This document shows, piece by piece, positions 55,089 through 63,782 of a stretch of 64,000 bases of DNA (within the stretch, counting starts at the first letter, position 1; every line of letters starts with the position of its first letter). Both the position numbers and the translations under genes were made by a program. The DNA is from Thiomicrorhabdus aquaedulcis (GTDB lineage: Bacteria > Pseudomonadota > Gammaproteobacteria > Thiomicrospirales > Thiomicrospiraceae), in the NCBI RefSeq assembly GCF_004001325.1, contig NZ_AP018722.1:372001-436000 (forward strand), written 5' to 3'. The notes under the pieces were generated by a model. It was not told the DNA's origin. It did not search any database and saw only the letters and a list, made by a program, of their open reading frames with translations.

Positions 55089-55771
55089 ATGAATATTTTA
55101 TTTCTTGAAGATGAGCCCGATTTAGCTGAGCAAATTCAGTATTTTCTGCAAAAACGGGGTTATTGCATTACCTGGGTGCAAACCCTTGCACAAACCCACG
55201 AATATCTTAAAAACCAGACGTTTGGGGTATTGTTATTAGATCGCCTTGTATCCGATGGCGACAGTGTACAACACCTAAAAGTTTACGTGCTTTACACGCA
55301 GGTTCCATTATAGTGCTTAGCGCCTTGGGGCAAACCCCTAACCGAATTGAAGGCTATGAAGCTGGGGTAAATCACTATTTTGCCAAACCCGTAAACTTGG
55401 ATGAACTGGTGGTGGTTTTAAAAAACCATTTACAACAGCATTTACAACAACAAAATCCTGTCAATATGCCAGTTTATGGCGCTCAATCAGAAGGTTGGCG
55501 ACTTGATTTTAAACAACTCTATTGCCCAAACCAACGCTCTATTATGCTGTCGAGCCGAGAAAAACGTATTTTAGGCATTTTGATGAGCCAGCCAGGAAAA
55601 ATCGTCAACAAAAAAGAGTTATTAGAAGCACTAGAAATTGAAGATGACACGTATGACTACCGACGCATGGATTCGATGCTTTATCGCTTACGTAAAAAAG
55701 CCGGGCAGGTGTGCCCTGACAAGTTTCCGTTAGAAACGGTGCATTCTCTTGGGTATTCTTGGGTGGATTGA
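55089..55771 (+). pseudogene. OmpR-type response regulator, frame interrupted
   Basis: The first frame gives the receiver start (MNILFLEDEPDLAEQ with the acidic pair, and the phospho-Asp in VLLLDRLVSDGD). The second gives the receiver end (VLSALGQTPNRIEGYEAGVNHYFAKPVNLDEL) and a winged-helix output (SSREKRILGILMSQPGKIVNKKELLEAL... MDSMLYRLRKKAG... VHSLGYSWVD). One A is missing in the A4 run at 55277-55280; adding it reads HLKSLRALHAGSIIVLSALG and gives 227 residues, the normal OmpR size. It is head-to-head with the kinase gene, with 15 bp between the start codons and no obvious ribosome site. Confidence 0.87.
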
Positions 55772-55820
55772 AGCGCTAAAATCCTTGCAACGCAGCGCAC
55801 CCATTATGCGGGTGTGTTGG

Positions 55821-56162
55821 CTAAAACCGTTTGCCCATTTCGCTTAAACGCGTTTTGTAGTCTATAAAGTCTTCAATACTTTTTTGCACTTGAACGCTGG
55901 GGCTGTCAAACTCAATGGTAAGGTACACGCCTTGTTCGGTATTGTGGCGATGCGTGACCACGCCCAATAAATTGAGCGTAGTAAAGTATTGAAATGCAGG
56001 AATTTCAAATTCGAGTTCTAACTCGGTGCCTATTTGCGCACTTCGTGGACTGTTAACCCCTACGGCGTGTTTAGACAAACTAACCAGAGTTGCCATGGCG
56101 GTGCCATTTTTACCGATGAGTTTAATTTGGCGCTGAGTTTTAACGTGAGTAATTTTAGCCAT
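55821..56162 (-). CDS. Degenerate PilZ-like domain protein
   Basis: A 113-residue small beta-barrel-type protein. The order KTQRQIKLIGKNGTAMATLVSLSKHAVGVNSP, then GTELELEFEIPAFQYFTTLNLLGVVTHR and a C-terminal helix, follows PilZ folds. The RxxxR and D/NxSxxG c-di-GMP motifs are poor (QRQIKL; SLSKHAVG), so it may not bind the nucleotide. It lies 86 bp after another PilZ gene on the same strand, with an 18-bp perfect palindrome between. Confidence 0.6.
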   Translation of the reverse strand: MAKITHVKTQRQIKLIGKNGTAMATLVSLSKHAVGVNSPRSAQIGTELELEFEIPAFQYFTTLNLLGVVTHRHNTEQGVYLTIEFDSPSVQVQKSIEDFIDYKTRLSEMGKRF

Positions 56163-56177
56163 ATTAAGTCTTTGTGT

Positions 56178-56195
56178 GAGACCTTTAAAGGTCTC
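56178..56195. repeat. 18-bp perfect palindrome between PilZ genes
   Basis: GAGACCTTTAAAGGTCTC, 15 bp upstream of the 55821 gene's ATG. It could be an operator or a small hairpin. A related inverted pair, AGGTCT-5-AGACCT, lies upstream of the other PilZ gene (about 56635-56651). Confidence 0.75.
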
Positions 56196-56248
56196 TGTGT
56201 ACGAGATTAACCATTTTTGGCCTTAGAGCCATTCGTGCAAAGGCGACA

Positions 56249-56605
56249 TTATGCGCCAAGCCGATGGTGATAGCCCATAAAACCCCTAATGATTAGGGCT
56301 TGATGCGCGGTCATTTCATTAAACACAATGCCCATTAAATATAGGTTTTGAGTTTTGGTGGTGTGAACCACTTCGCCCTGTAAGCATAATGGGTGTTCTT
56401 GTTCGTAGTCGGGCAGCGAAAATGAAACGCTAAGCGATTGACCGGCTGGCAAAGCACTGGGGCACAACACACCCATACCGCAAGACGAAAGATCGAGCAT
56501 TTTGGCGCTGAGCGGTTGCGCTGCAGCTTGCATTTGCACAGGACGATTGATGGATACGCGGTTTTCGCATCGTTGATTGACTGTCGTATTAAACGTGTTG
56601 GTCAT
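56249..56605 (-). CDS. PilZ-domain protein
   Basis: A 118-residue single-domain PilZ protein. CENRVSINRPVQMQ near residue 14 approximates the RxxxR loop and MLDLSSCGMGVLCP supplies the D-x-S-x-x-G motif. It probably binds c-di-GMP and would be one of the effectors for turnover enzymes such as the GGDEF-EAL protein at 29308. Paired with the degenerate PilZ gene downstream. Confidence 0.8.
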   Translation of the reverse strand: MTNTFNTTVNQRCENRVSINRPVQMQAAAQPLSAKMLDLSSCGMGVLCPSALPAGQSLSVSFSLPDYEQEHPLCLQGEVVHTTKTQNLYLMGIVFNEMTAHQALIIRGFMGYHHRLGA

Positions 56606-56708
56606 GGTGAGCTCATTATGCGACGTTAAATAAAAGGTCTCATACAGACCTCAAAATAAAATAATAAAACAAAAGTTAAAACAAAAATTAAAACAAAAGT
56701 TAAAAATG

Positions 56709-58217
56709 CTACGACGAACAGCTTAATGCCAAACCTTTTTGGCCTTTTTGTGACGGTGGTGCGCTGTAAGCTTTAAGGGCGTCGCACACGCTAAACGGCT
56801 CGCGCAGTGCATGCACCCATTGCGTCAGTGGGGCATAATCTTTACGTTGCGCGGCCTCAATGATTTCTTGGGCAATGTAATTGCGTAACACCAGTTGCGG
56901 GGTGTTGGTGTTTATAAGCGCCACTCGTTGTGTTTCAAATTGAGTAGGGTTTAGCGCAGTGTGTAACAAATTATTCTGCGCAGCTTCTTGGTTTGCATGC
57001 TCTAACGCCAGGCGCGCTTGGTAACGCGTTGCCCATTGTTGCCAGGCCTGGCTGTCGCCGACAAACTCGGTAAATGGGTTTGATTGGCAGTGCCTTTGTT
57101 CTACGTTAAAGTACACTAATTTATTAAAAAATACATGAAAATCTAACGACGATTGTTCTAATAAGATTAACGTGTCGGCTACAAAATGTTTGTCTTGGGG
57201 CAATGAGTTGGCCAGGCCAAGTTTGGCGCATAGCCCACTTAAATAGGCTTGATTATAAGTGTTAATGTACAGTTCGGCGGCGTGCTGGGCATCGGCTTCG
57301 CTAATAACATGCGCAAACGCGCTAATAAGCACTTGGCAGTTCCACAGCCCCATACTGGGTTGCTGGCTGTAAGCGTAGCGTCCTTGGGTATCTGAGTGAT
57401 TGCACACATAATGCAGTTGGCAGTCGTCTAAAAATGCGTAGGGGCCAAAGTCAAAGGTTTCACCCGCCACAGACATGTTGTCGGTGTTCATAACACCATG
57501 GCAAAACCCCACCTTTTGCCATAAGGCAATCATTTGGGCGGTGCGACTAACAATGGTGTTAAGCAACTGCGCATAGCGTTCAGGCTCGGGTAAGGTGGCT
57601 AGGTCTGGGTAAACGGTTTGAATGACGTAATTGGCCAACGCTTTAAATGACACTACGTCGTTTTGTTGCGCCAGCCATTCAAAATGCCCAAAACGTATAT
57701 GGGTTTTTGCCACGCGCAAATACGTGGCGCGCGGCTCTAATCCATCACGGCGCACGTTTTCAAGGCCGTGGCACAGTGCCAAGCAACGCGTGGTAGGCAC
57801 GCCCAAAGCGTGCAAGGCTTCGCCAATTAAATATTCTCTAACCGCCGAACGTAACACGGCGCGACCGTCACCCTGTCTTGAAAACGGTGTTTGTCCAGAA
57901 CCTTTTAAATGCACGTCCCAGGCCTGGTCATGTGCATCGTTTACTTGCCCCAACAACACGCCACGCCCGTCACCTAATTGTGGGTTGTAATACCCAAATT
58001 GATGGCCGGTGTATTTTTGTGCAATGGGTGTCCAGCCATCAGGAAACGCCACGCCGCAGGTGATGTCAAGCCATTGTTGCGCGCTAAAGTTTAGCCCCAG
58101 TTGGTGCGCTAAGGGTTGATTGCAGTGCACTAAATCGGCCTCAAGCATAGGCTGGGGTTTTACCGCGCGGTAAAAGTGATTGGGCAGGTTTAAATAGGCG
58201 TTATAAAATTGAGTCAT
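56709..58217 (-). CDS. selO: Protein adenylyltransferase SelO
   Basis: The 502-residue pseudokinase-fold enzyme (YdiU/UPF0061) has YTGHQFGYYNPQLGDGRGVLLGQV, DVHLKGSGQTPFSRQGDGRAVLRSAVREYL (nucleotide-binding region) and GVMNTDNMSVAGETFDFGPYAFLD (catalytic/metal segment). It AMPylates proteins on Ser/Thr/Tyr in redox homeostasis. The tail ends CSS: the Cys stands where some SelO proteins have selenocysteine, so it is the Cys form. Length is slightly above E. coli YdiU. It is divergent from the HMA-domain gene. Near-palindromes lie at 57042 and 57917. Confidence 0.96.
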   Translation of the reverse strand: MTQFYNAYLNLPNHFYRAVKPQPMLEADLVHCNQPLAHQLGLNFSAQQWLDITCGVAFPDGWTPIAQKYTGHQFGYYNPQLGDGRGVLLGQVNDAHDQAWDVHLKGSGQTPFSRQGDGRAVLRSAVREYLIGEALHALGVPTTRCLALCHGLENVRRDGLEPRATYLRVAKTHIRFGHFEWLAQQNDVVSFKALANYVIQTVYPDLATLPEPERYAQLLNTIVSRTAQMIALWQKVGFCHGVMNTDNMSVAGETFDFGPYAFLDDCQLHYVCNHSDTQGRYAYSQQPSMGLWNCQVLISAFAHVISEADAQHAAELYINTYNQAYLSGLCAKLGLANSLPQDKHFVADTLILLEQSSLDFHVFFNKLVYFNVEQRHCQSNPFTEFVGDSQAWQQWATRYQARLALEHANQEAAQNNLLHTALNPTQFETQRVALINTNTPQLVLRNYIAQEIIEAAQRKDYAPLTQWVHALREPFSVCDALKAYSAPPSQKGQKGLALSCSS

Positions 58218-58417
58218 GGGCAGTTTGGGTGGCTTAAGATTCTTAAAAATAGTTCGTCAGTTTACTGCAAAACTCAGTAAAGGGTTAAAAATAACGTCTT
58301 CCAATCAACCCATTGATGAGCGCGCTTTGGCTTATAAAGTTACTTAAAAGCAGGGGCGAGTGTGGTAAATTAGTGACCTTATTTTTTACGCTGGTGAACG
58401 GCGCAAAGGGCACAAAA

Positions 58418-58774
58418 ATGACAACACAAAACACATTATCAACGCAGGTTTTTACCCATCACAAGGTGGTCGAGGTGTTAGTCGAAAATCTAAAATGCGG
58501 CGGTTGTGCCAGTCATATTGTAAAAAAGCTGAGTGCATTGCCCAACGTAAGTGACGTGAGTGTTGAACCCACCGCCCATGCCGTGCAGTTTAGCTTAAGC
58601 GGCGATTCGGACGAGGGTATGGCGCTGACATTGCAACACGTGTTGCAACAGTTGACCGCGCTGGGCTATCCCCCCGAAGGCACGTTGGACGGAATGTTGG
58701 CGGTGGGGGCTAAAGCCAAATCGTATGTGTCGTGCGCGTTGGGCAAAATAAGTCCGGGTGATAAACCAACGTGA
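58418..58774 (+). CDS. Heavy-metal-associated (HMA) domain protein
   Basis: Start at 58418 behind AAAGGG; the frame is open to 58313 without a ribosome site. The 118-residue protein has one HMA ferredoxin-like fold. VEVLVENLKCGGCASHIVKKLSALPNVSDVSVE carries the CxxC metal site (CGGC), of Cu+/Zn2+ chaperone type. A second pair of cysteines is absent and the C-terminal 25 residues are unusual. No transporter is adjacent. The last codons (KPT-stop) lie inside a 13-bp tandem repeat array. Confidence 0.8.
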   Translation: MTTQNTLSTQVFTHHKVVEVLVENLKCGGCASHIVKKLSALPNVSDVSVEPTAHAVQFSLSGDSDEGMALTLQHVLQQLTALGYPPEGTLDGMLAVGAKAKSYVSCALGKISPGDKPT

Positions 58775-58825
58775 TACATCAACGTGATAAAGCAACGCAA
58801 TAAAGCAACGCAATAAAGCAATCGC
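58761..58825. repeat. 13-bp tandem repeat array
   Basis: Five head-to-tail units of a 13-mer. The central two (58787-58799, 58800-58812) are identical, ATAAAGCAACGCA; the outer ones (58761, 58774, 58813) differ at one to four positions. The array starts in the last codons of the HMA gene and runs toward parC. Confidence 0.85.
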
Positions 58826-58864
58826 GTCCAAAACGCTCAAAAATCGTACATTAAGGAACCCAGC

Positions 58865-61159
58865 ATGAGCCAGCAAACGATTAATTACGAAGGCATCGAA
58901 CAGCGCAGTGTGGCCGAATTTGCCGAAAAAGCGTATTTAGATTACGCCATGTACGTTATTTTGGATCGCGCCTTGCCGCACATTGGTGACGGTTTAAAAC
59001 CGGTGCAACGCCGCATTATTTACGCCATGTCCGAGCTGGGGCTTAAATCGACCTCTAAACACAAAAAGTCGGCGCGTACTGTCGGCGATGTGCTGGGTAA
59101 ATTTCACCCGCACGGTGACAGCGCGTGTTACGAGGCGATGGTGTTGATGGCGCAAGATTTTTCGTTTCGCTATCCGTTGGTGGACGGCCAAGGCAACTGG
59201 GGGTCCATGGACGATCCTAAATCGTTTGCGGCGATGCGTTACACCGAAGCACGCTTGTCTAAATTTAGCCAATTATTACTCGAAGAAGCCGACTTGGGCA
59301 CGGTGGATTGGACGCCCAACTTTGACGGCTCGTTAGACGAGCCTTTGGTGTTGCCCGCACGCGTGCCACACGTATTGCTTAACGGCACGTCGGGGATTGC
59401 GGTGGGTATGGCCACCGACATTCCGCCACACAATTTACGCGAAGTGGTTAACGGTTGTGTGGCGCTATTGGACAACCCAAAACTGAGCCTAAGCGAGTTG
59501 GTTGAGATTATTCCCGCACCCGATTACCCCAACACCGCGCACATTATTACCCCCAAAGCCGATTTGCTTAAATTGTACGAAACCGGTCACGGCTCGATTC
59601 GACAGCGCGCCCATTTTACCGTTGAAGACGGCGTAAACGTGGTGATTAATGCCTTGCCGTATCAGGTGTCTGGGTCTAAATTACTTGAGCAAATTGCCGG
59701 CCAAATGCGCGCCAAAAAATTGCCGATGGTGGTCGATTTACGCGATGAATCCGATCACGAAAACGCCGTGCGCTTGGTGATTGAGCTGCGCTCGCGCCGG
59801 GTGGACGTTGAAACCGCCATGTTGCATCTGTTTGCCACCACCGATTTAGAAAAAAGCTATCGCGCCAACTTTAACGTCATTGGTTTAAACGGTCGGCCGC
59901 AGGTTAAAAATTTGCACACCATGCTAAGCGAATGGTTGGTGTACCGAGTTGAAACCGTGCGCCGTCGCTTGCAATATCGGTTAGACAAAGTGCTGGCGCG
60001 GTTGCATATTTTGGACGGGATGTTGATTGCGTTTTTAAACATTGACGAAGTCATTGCCATTATTAGAGAAGAAGACAAACCCAAACCCGCGCTTATGGCG
60101 CGTTTTGGGTTAAGCGATATTCAAGCCGAGGCGGTGTTGGAATTAAAGTTGCGCCACCTTGCGCGTTTAGAAGAGATGAAAATTCGCACCGAACAGGCCG
60201 AATTAGAAGCCGAGCGTAAACGCTTAGAGCTTACCTTGGGCAGCGAAACCCGTCTAAAAACCTTGGTTAAAAAAGAGCTGCTGCAAGACGCGCAAGACTA
60301 TGGCGACGAGCGCAAATCGCCGTTAATAGAAGGGCGTGCCGCGCAGGCCATGAGCGAGCAAGATTTATTGCCCTCCGAAGCGGTGACCGTGGTGTTGTCG
60401 GCCAATGGCTGGGTGCGCGCGGCTCGTGGGTTAGACATGGACGGCAAAACCATGAGCTACAAAGCCGGCGACGATTTTTGTGCCCAGGCCTGCGGCCAAA
60501 GTAGACAGATGACAGTATTTTTAGACTCTACCGGACGCGCGTACGCCTTGCCCGCGCACAGCTTGCCGTCGGCACGCAGTCATGGTGAGCCGCTAACCGG
60601 ACGTTTAAGCCCGCCGCCGGGCGCACAATTTACCCAGGTATTAATGGGGCAGCCCAGTGATCTTGTGTTAATGGCAAGCAGCGCTGGATATGGTTTTGTG
60701 ACGCCGTTAGAAAGTTTGTTTTCTAAAAATAAGGCCGGAAAAACAATTTTAAGTTTAACTGACGATGCGACCGTGTTAACGCCTGCCACAGTAAAAGAGG
60801 GCGATTGGATTGTGGTGGTCAGTGACGAGCCTAGAATGTTGGTGTTTAACGCAACCGAGTTGCCCATGTTAAGCAAAGGCAAGGGCAATAAACTCATGCT
60901 GTTGCCCAAAACAGCCAAATTAAATGCGGTGTTTGCCTTTGCGCCCGGTTCTAAATTGTTGTTGTGTGCCGACGGTTACGAAAAAATATTTAGCACCAGC
61001 GCCATTGAAGAAGCCATGGCCAGTCGCGCTAAAAAGGGTGTTGTGTTGCCAAGAACGCTTAAAAATGTCACGCATGTAAAGGTGTTGGACACCCAGCCGC
61101 TTAAGGATGTTAAAGAGTTAAAAGAGGACAAAGACAGTTCACCAGGCCTGGTTGATTAA
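58865..61159 (+). CDS. parC: DNA topoisomerase IV subunit A
   Basis: A 764-residue ParC with the winged-helix breakage region, catalytic Tyr126 in [10 protein letters not shown], and quinolone-region sequence [11 protein letters not shown] with the unmutated Ser and Glu. It has the tower domain, coiled coil and a divergent C-terminal beta-pinwheel without a GyrA box, which separates it from GyrA. AAGGAACC precedes the ATG. It decatenates chromosomes with ParE. The palindrome at 61141 supplies the last sense codons (SSPGLVD). Confidence 0.97.
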   Translation: MSQQTINYEGIEQRSVAEFAEKAYLDYAMYVILDRALPHIGDGLKPVQRRIIYAMSELGLKSTSKHKKSARTVGDVLGKFHPHGDSACYEAMVLMAQDFSFRYPLVDGQGNWGSMDDPKSFAAMRYTEARLSKFSQLLLEEADLGTVDWTPNFDGSLDEPLVLPARVPHVLLNGTSGIAVGMATDIPPHNLREVVNGCVALLDNPKLSLSELVEIIPAPDYPNTAHIITPKADLLKLYETGHGSIRQRAHFTVEDGVNVVINALPYQVSGSKLLEQIAGQMRAKKLPMVVDLRDESDHENAVRLVIELRSRRVDVETAMLHLFATTDLEKSYRANFNVIGLNGRPQVKNLHTMLSEWLVYRVETVRRRLQYRLDKVLARLHILDGMLIAFLNIDEVIAIIREEDKPKPALMARFGLSDIQAEAVLELKLRHLARLEEMKIRTEQAELEAERKRLELTLGSETRLKTLVKKELLQDAQDYGDERKSPLIEGRAAQAMSEQDLLPSEAVTVVLSANGWVRAARGLDMDGKTMSYKAGDDFCAQACGQSRQMTVFLDSTGRAYALPAHSLPSARSHGEPLTGRLSPPPGAQFTQVLMGQPSDLVLMASSAGYGFVTPLESLFSKNKAGKTILSLTDDATVLTPATVKEGDWIVVVSDEPRMLVFNATELPMLSKGKGNKLMLLPKTAKLNAVFAFAPGSKLLLCADGYEKIFSTSAIEEAMASRAKKGVVLPRTLKNVTHVKVLDTQPLKDVKELKEDKDSSPGLVD
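61141..61152. repeat. 12-mer palindrome ACCAGGCCTGGT, copy 16
   Basis: Exact copy at the very 3' end of parC. Confidence 0.95.
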
Positions 61160-61188
61160 TGAATGTTTTGTGCGTTGTGCTAAAAGTG

Positions 61189-61231
61189 GCTGTTGTAGTT
61201 GGTATAACAGTTGCTTAACTACAGCAACAGC
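61189..61231. repeat. Hairpin between parC and motA
   Basis: GCTGTTGTAGTT and AACTACAGCAACAGC pair with a 3-base bulge. No U tract follows. It is either an attenuated terminator or a motA leader structure. Confidence 0.4.
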
Positions 61232-61321
61232 AGACCTGGGTGTGTATAAATGCTCATTCATTCCATTATGGGTCAATTTCTTGGCACGGTCTGTAAAACC
61301 TATAAACAAAAGTGATGCGCT

Positions 61322-62164
61322 ATGTTTGCAAAACCGTTAGGAATTCTATTAATCACCGTCAGCTTTTTTGGTGGCTTTATGCTCATGGGCGGCAATTTAA
61401 TGTCGTTATGGCATCCGTCCGAATTGGTGGTGATATTGGGCATTGCGTTAGGAACGTTTTTGGCCTCGACCCCCACCTATGTGTGGATGCGAACCCTTGA
61501 TTTTTTAGGGCGTTATTTTGCTGGTGAGCGAGTCTCAAAAAAGTTGTATGCCGACACCTTGGGGTTGCTAGAAGAGTTGGCGCGCTTGTCGCGTTCGGCC
61601 GGTGTTTTGGCGCTTGAAAAACATTTGGTGAGTCCCGAAAGCAGCCCCATTTTTATGCACTACACTCGGGTGCTTAAACACAAAGATTTAAAAAAGTTTA
61701 TTGTTGATAACTTCTCGTATTTACTGCTTAACCCGCCGCAAAGTCAAAACTTTGAGCACCATTTAGAAGACCAAATTCACGACATTTACAACTCAATGAT
61801 GGAAGTGCCCCGCTCGGTGGGCAAGGTGGCGGATTGGTTGCCTGGCTTTGGGATTGTCGCCGCCGTGTTGGGGGTGATATTAACCATGGAGTTATTGGGG
61901 GGTGACATGGACGTGGCCAAGATTGGTACGGCCATTGGCGCGGCCCTGGTGGGCACGCTCACCGGTGTGTTTTTTGCCTTTGCGGTGTTAGCGCCTTTTG
62001 TGCACGCCATTGAGGTGATGATTCGGCAAGATCGTTCATTGTTTGAAATGTCGGCTGCTTTTATGGCCGCTTACGCCAATGGCGTGTCGCCCAACTTAGC
62101 AGTTGAGATTGGTCGTCAGCGTATTCCACCCGAGTTTGAAGTGCCGCGCGAGGAGTCGGTTTAA
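61322..62164 (+). CDS. motA: Flagellar motor stator protein MotA
   Basis: A 280-residue proton-type MotA with four helices (about 7-27, 34-52, 172-192, 203-225) and a cytoplasmic loop holding the charged residues that push FliG. The helix-3 Pro lies in DWLPGFGIVAAVLGVILTM. Motifs and length match the MotA/LafT group. No ribosome site is strong. motB follows at once. It is distinct from the MotA-like protein at 44040. Confidence 0.9.
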   Translation: MFAKPLGILLITVSFFGGFMLMGGNLMSLWHPSELVVILGIALGTFLASTPTYVWMRTLDFLGRYFAGERVSKKLYADTLGLLEELARLSRSAGVLALEKHLVSPESSPIFMHYTRVLKHKDLKKFIVDNFSYLLLNPPQSQNFEHHLEDQIHDIYNSMMEVPRSVGKVADWLPGFGIVAAVLGVILTMELLGGDMDVAKIGTAIGAALVGTLTGVFFAFAVLAPFVHAIEVMIRQDRSLFEMSAAFMAAYANGVSPNLAVEIGRQRIPPEFEVPREESV

Positions 62165-62165
62165 C

Positions 62166-62921
62166 ATGTCACGGCGCGGCGGCGGGCACGACGAAGGCGG
62201 TGCGCACGGCGGCTCATGGAAAATTGCGCTGGCCGATTTAATGACCGTCTTGATGGTGTTTTTTTTGGTGATGTGGCTCATGGCGGTGGTTGACCCCAAA
62301 GAGCGCGAAGCCTTTGTAAACAGTTTGGCCGGCAAACCGCCCATAGGAGCCGAAATTCAAGACGACAAATTATTGCCACCGCAAACCGAAATTGTTCAGC
62401 TTGATTTAAAACCGCCCGCGTCTGCTAAAGAGATTGAAGAGGCGTTTAAAGGCACTAATCCCAAAGACATTGATATTGAAGACGGCGTTGACTTTACCAA
62501 GATTACCTTGCGCTCGGACAGCTTTTTTGAAAGTGGCCGTGCCACCATCAGCGATAAAACCCGTGAACAATTAGAGACTTTGGGCGAAACCCTAAGCGGT
62601 CGTGGACAGGTCATGATTATTACCGGTTTTACCGACAATTTGCCCATTAGCAACTTTCAGTTTCCATCTAACTGGGAACTTTCGGCCGCGCGTGCGGCTA
62701 TGGTGGCACGAGTGTTTGTCGATTTGGGAGTGGATAAAAACCTGATTGCCATTCAGGGCAAAGCCGACAACGAAGAGGTCGCACCCAATGAAACCGCCTA
62801 CGGCCGGTCTTTAAACCGTCGGGTGGTGATTGAAATTGATAAACGCACGCCTTCAGCCAATGCTCAAAAAGCGACAATAAATCTTAACCCTTCTTTGACC
62901 AGGCCTGGTCAAACACAATAA
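62166..62921 (+). CDS. motB: Flagellar motor stator protein MotB
   Basis: ATG at 62166, one base after the motA stop, with GAGGAG inside motA's end. The 251-residue protein has a Gly-rich N-tail, one helix with the essential Asp24 in ALADLMTVLMVFFLVMWL, a plug segment and an OmpA/MotB domain (GFTDNLPI... NWELSAARAAMVARVF... YGRSLNRRVVIEI). The Asp and the FFLVMWL context indicate a proton channel. The palindrome at 62898 encodes the terminal TRPGQ. Confidence 0.93.
   Translation: MSRRGGGHDEGGAHGGSWKIALADLMTVLMVFFLVMWLMAVVDPKEREAFVNSLAGKPPIGAEIQDDKLLPPQTEIVQLDLKPPASAKEIEEAFKGTNPKDIDIEDGVDFTKITLRSDSFFESGRATISDKTREQLETLGETLSGRGQVMIITGFTDNLPISNFQFPSNWELSAARAAMVARVFVDLGVDKNLIAIQGKADNEEVAPNETAYGRSLNRRVVIEIDKRTPSANAQKATINLNPSLTRPGQTQ
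62894..62913. repeat. 20-bp perfect palindrome containing 12-mer copy 17
   Basis: TTTGACCAGGCCTGGTCAAA. The exact 12-mer is 62898-62909. It spans the last codons of motB and could also act as a 3' hairpin. Confidence 0.95.
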
Positions 62922-62960
62922 CTCTAGTTTTTACACACGACCTTTTACACGCTAAACAGC

Positions 62961-63722
62961 TTAAGAACACACGCCGCATGCGGGGTCGGGTTTTAGGTTT
63001 AGGGTGCGAATGTGCAGGGTGTAGGCGTCTATTATCATAAGTTTGCCGTGCAACGTCGGCAAGTTGAGCAGGGCTTTAACCGCTTCGATGGCTTGCATAC
63101 TGCCCACCATGCCCACAACGGGCGACAATACACCGCTTTGTGAACAGCTCAGTTCGCCATTACTTGCCTCACTGTACAAACACTGGTAGCAAGGGCCGTT
63201 TGCTTGTCTAAAATCGTAGGTGCTTAATTGACCTTCCCACCGAATCGCCGCACCCGACACCAAAGGTACTTTGGCGGCAAAGCACGCGCGGTTAAGCGCA
63301 AAACGGGCGGCAAAATTGTCGGTGCAATCCAGCACCACATCGGCCTGTTTTACCAAATCGAGCACCTGCGCTTCGGTTAAGGTTTGGGCGACGGTGTCTA
63401 TGGTGATATGGTGATTAAGTTGAGTTAAATTGGCTTTGGCCGAATCGACTTTGGCCTGACCAATATTGGCTTCACGGTGCACAATTTGGCGTTGTAAATT
63501 GGAGTCGTCTACCACGTCAAAATCGACCAGGGTTAAATGACCTACGCCGGCGGCGGCTAAATACAGCGCCACGGGCGAGCCTAAGCCGCCTAAGCCAAAA
63601 ATGACCGCGTGCGATTGCGCTAGGGTAAGTTGGCCGGCGTAGTCGATTTGGGGCAGTAAAATTTGCCGACTGTAACGCGACAGTTCGGCGTCGTTGAGTT
63701 CGGTTTTTGTGTGATCGGTCAT
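62961..63722 (-). CDS. moeB: Molybdopterin-synthase adenylyltransferase MoeB-like
   Basis: Start at 63722 (MTDHTKTELNDAELSRYSRQILLPQID) behind GGAG. The 253-residue E1-like enzyme has GLGGLGSPVALYLAAAGVGHLTLVDFD (ATP loop), DNLQRQ-like SNLQRQIVH, DCTDNFAARFALN, and zinc pairs CYQC and CGVC. It adenylates the C-terminal Gly of MoaD for molybdopterin synthesis. ThiF is the main alternative. The adjacent prmC favours MoeB, as prmC-moeB is a common order. Confidence 0.85.
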   Translation of the reverse strand: MTDHTKTELNDAELSRYSRQILLPQIDYAGQLTLAQSHAVIFGLGGLGSPVALYLAAAGVGHLTLVDFDVVDDSNLQRQIVHREANIGQAKVDSAKANLTQLNHHITIDTVAQTLTEAQVLDLVKQADVVLDCTDNFAARFALNRACFAAKVPLVSGAAIRWEGQLSTYDFRQANGPCYQCLYSEASNGELSCSQSGVLSPVVGMVGSMQAIEAVKALLNLPTLHGKLMIIDAYTLHIRTLNLKPDPACGVCS

Positions 63723-63743
63723 GTAAAACACTCCAAATGTAAA

Positions 63744-63775
63744 GCGGTCTTTGACCAGGCCTGGTCAAAGACCGC
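63744..63775. repeat. 32-bp perfect palindrome containing 12-mer copy 18
   Basis: Positions 63744-63759 are the exact reverse complement of 63760-63775. The core is the 12-mer at 63754-63765, and the outer arms are GCGGTCTTTG/CAAAGACCGC. It fills most of the 60-bp space between prmC and moeB. Confidence 0.97.
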
Positions 63776-63782
63776 AGTGAAT

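Noticed and set aside
56709-58217. SelO as a selenoprotein
   Set aside because: The C-terminal position is a normal Cys codon before Ser-Ser-stop; no in-frame TGA is needed to reach the family's usual end.
61181-61207. Sigma-28 promoter before motA (TAAA-15-TGGTATAA)
   Set aside because: Only about half of the -10 positions agree with GCCGATAA, which is too weak to claim.
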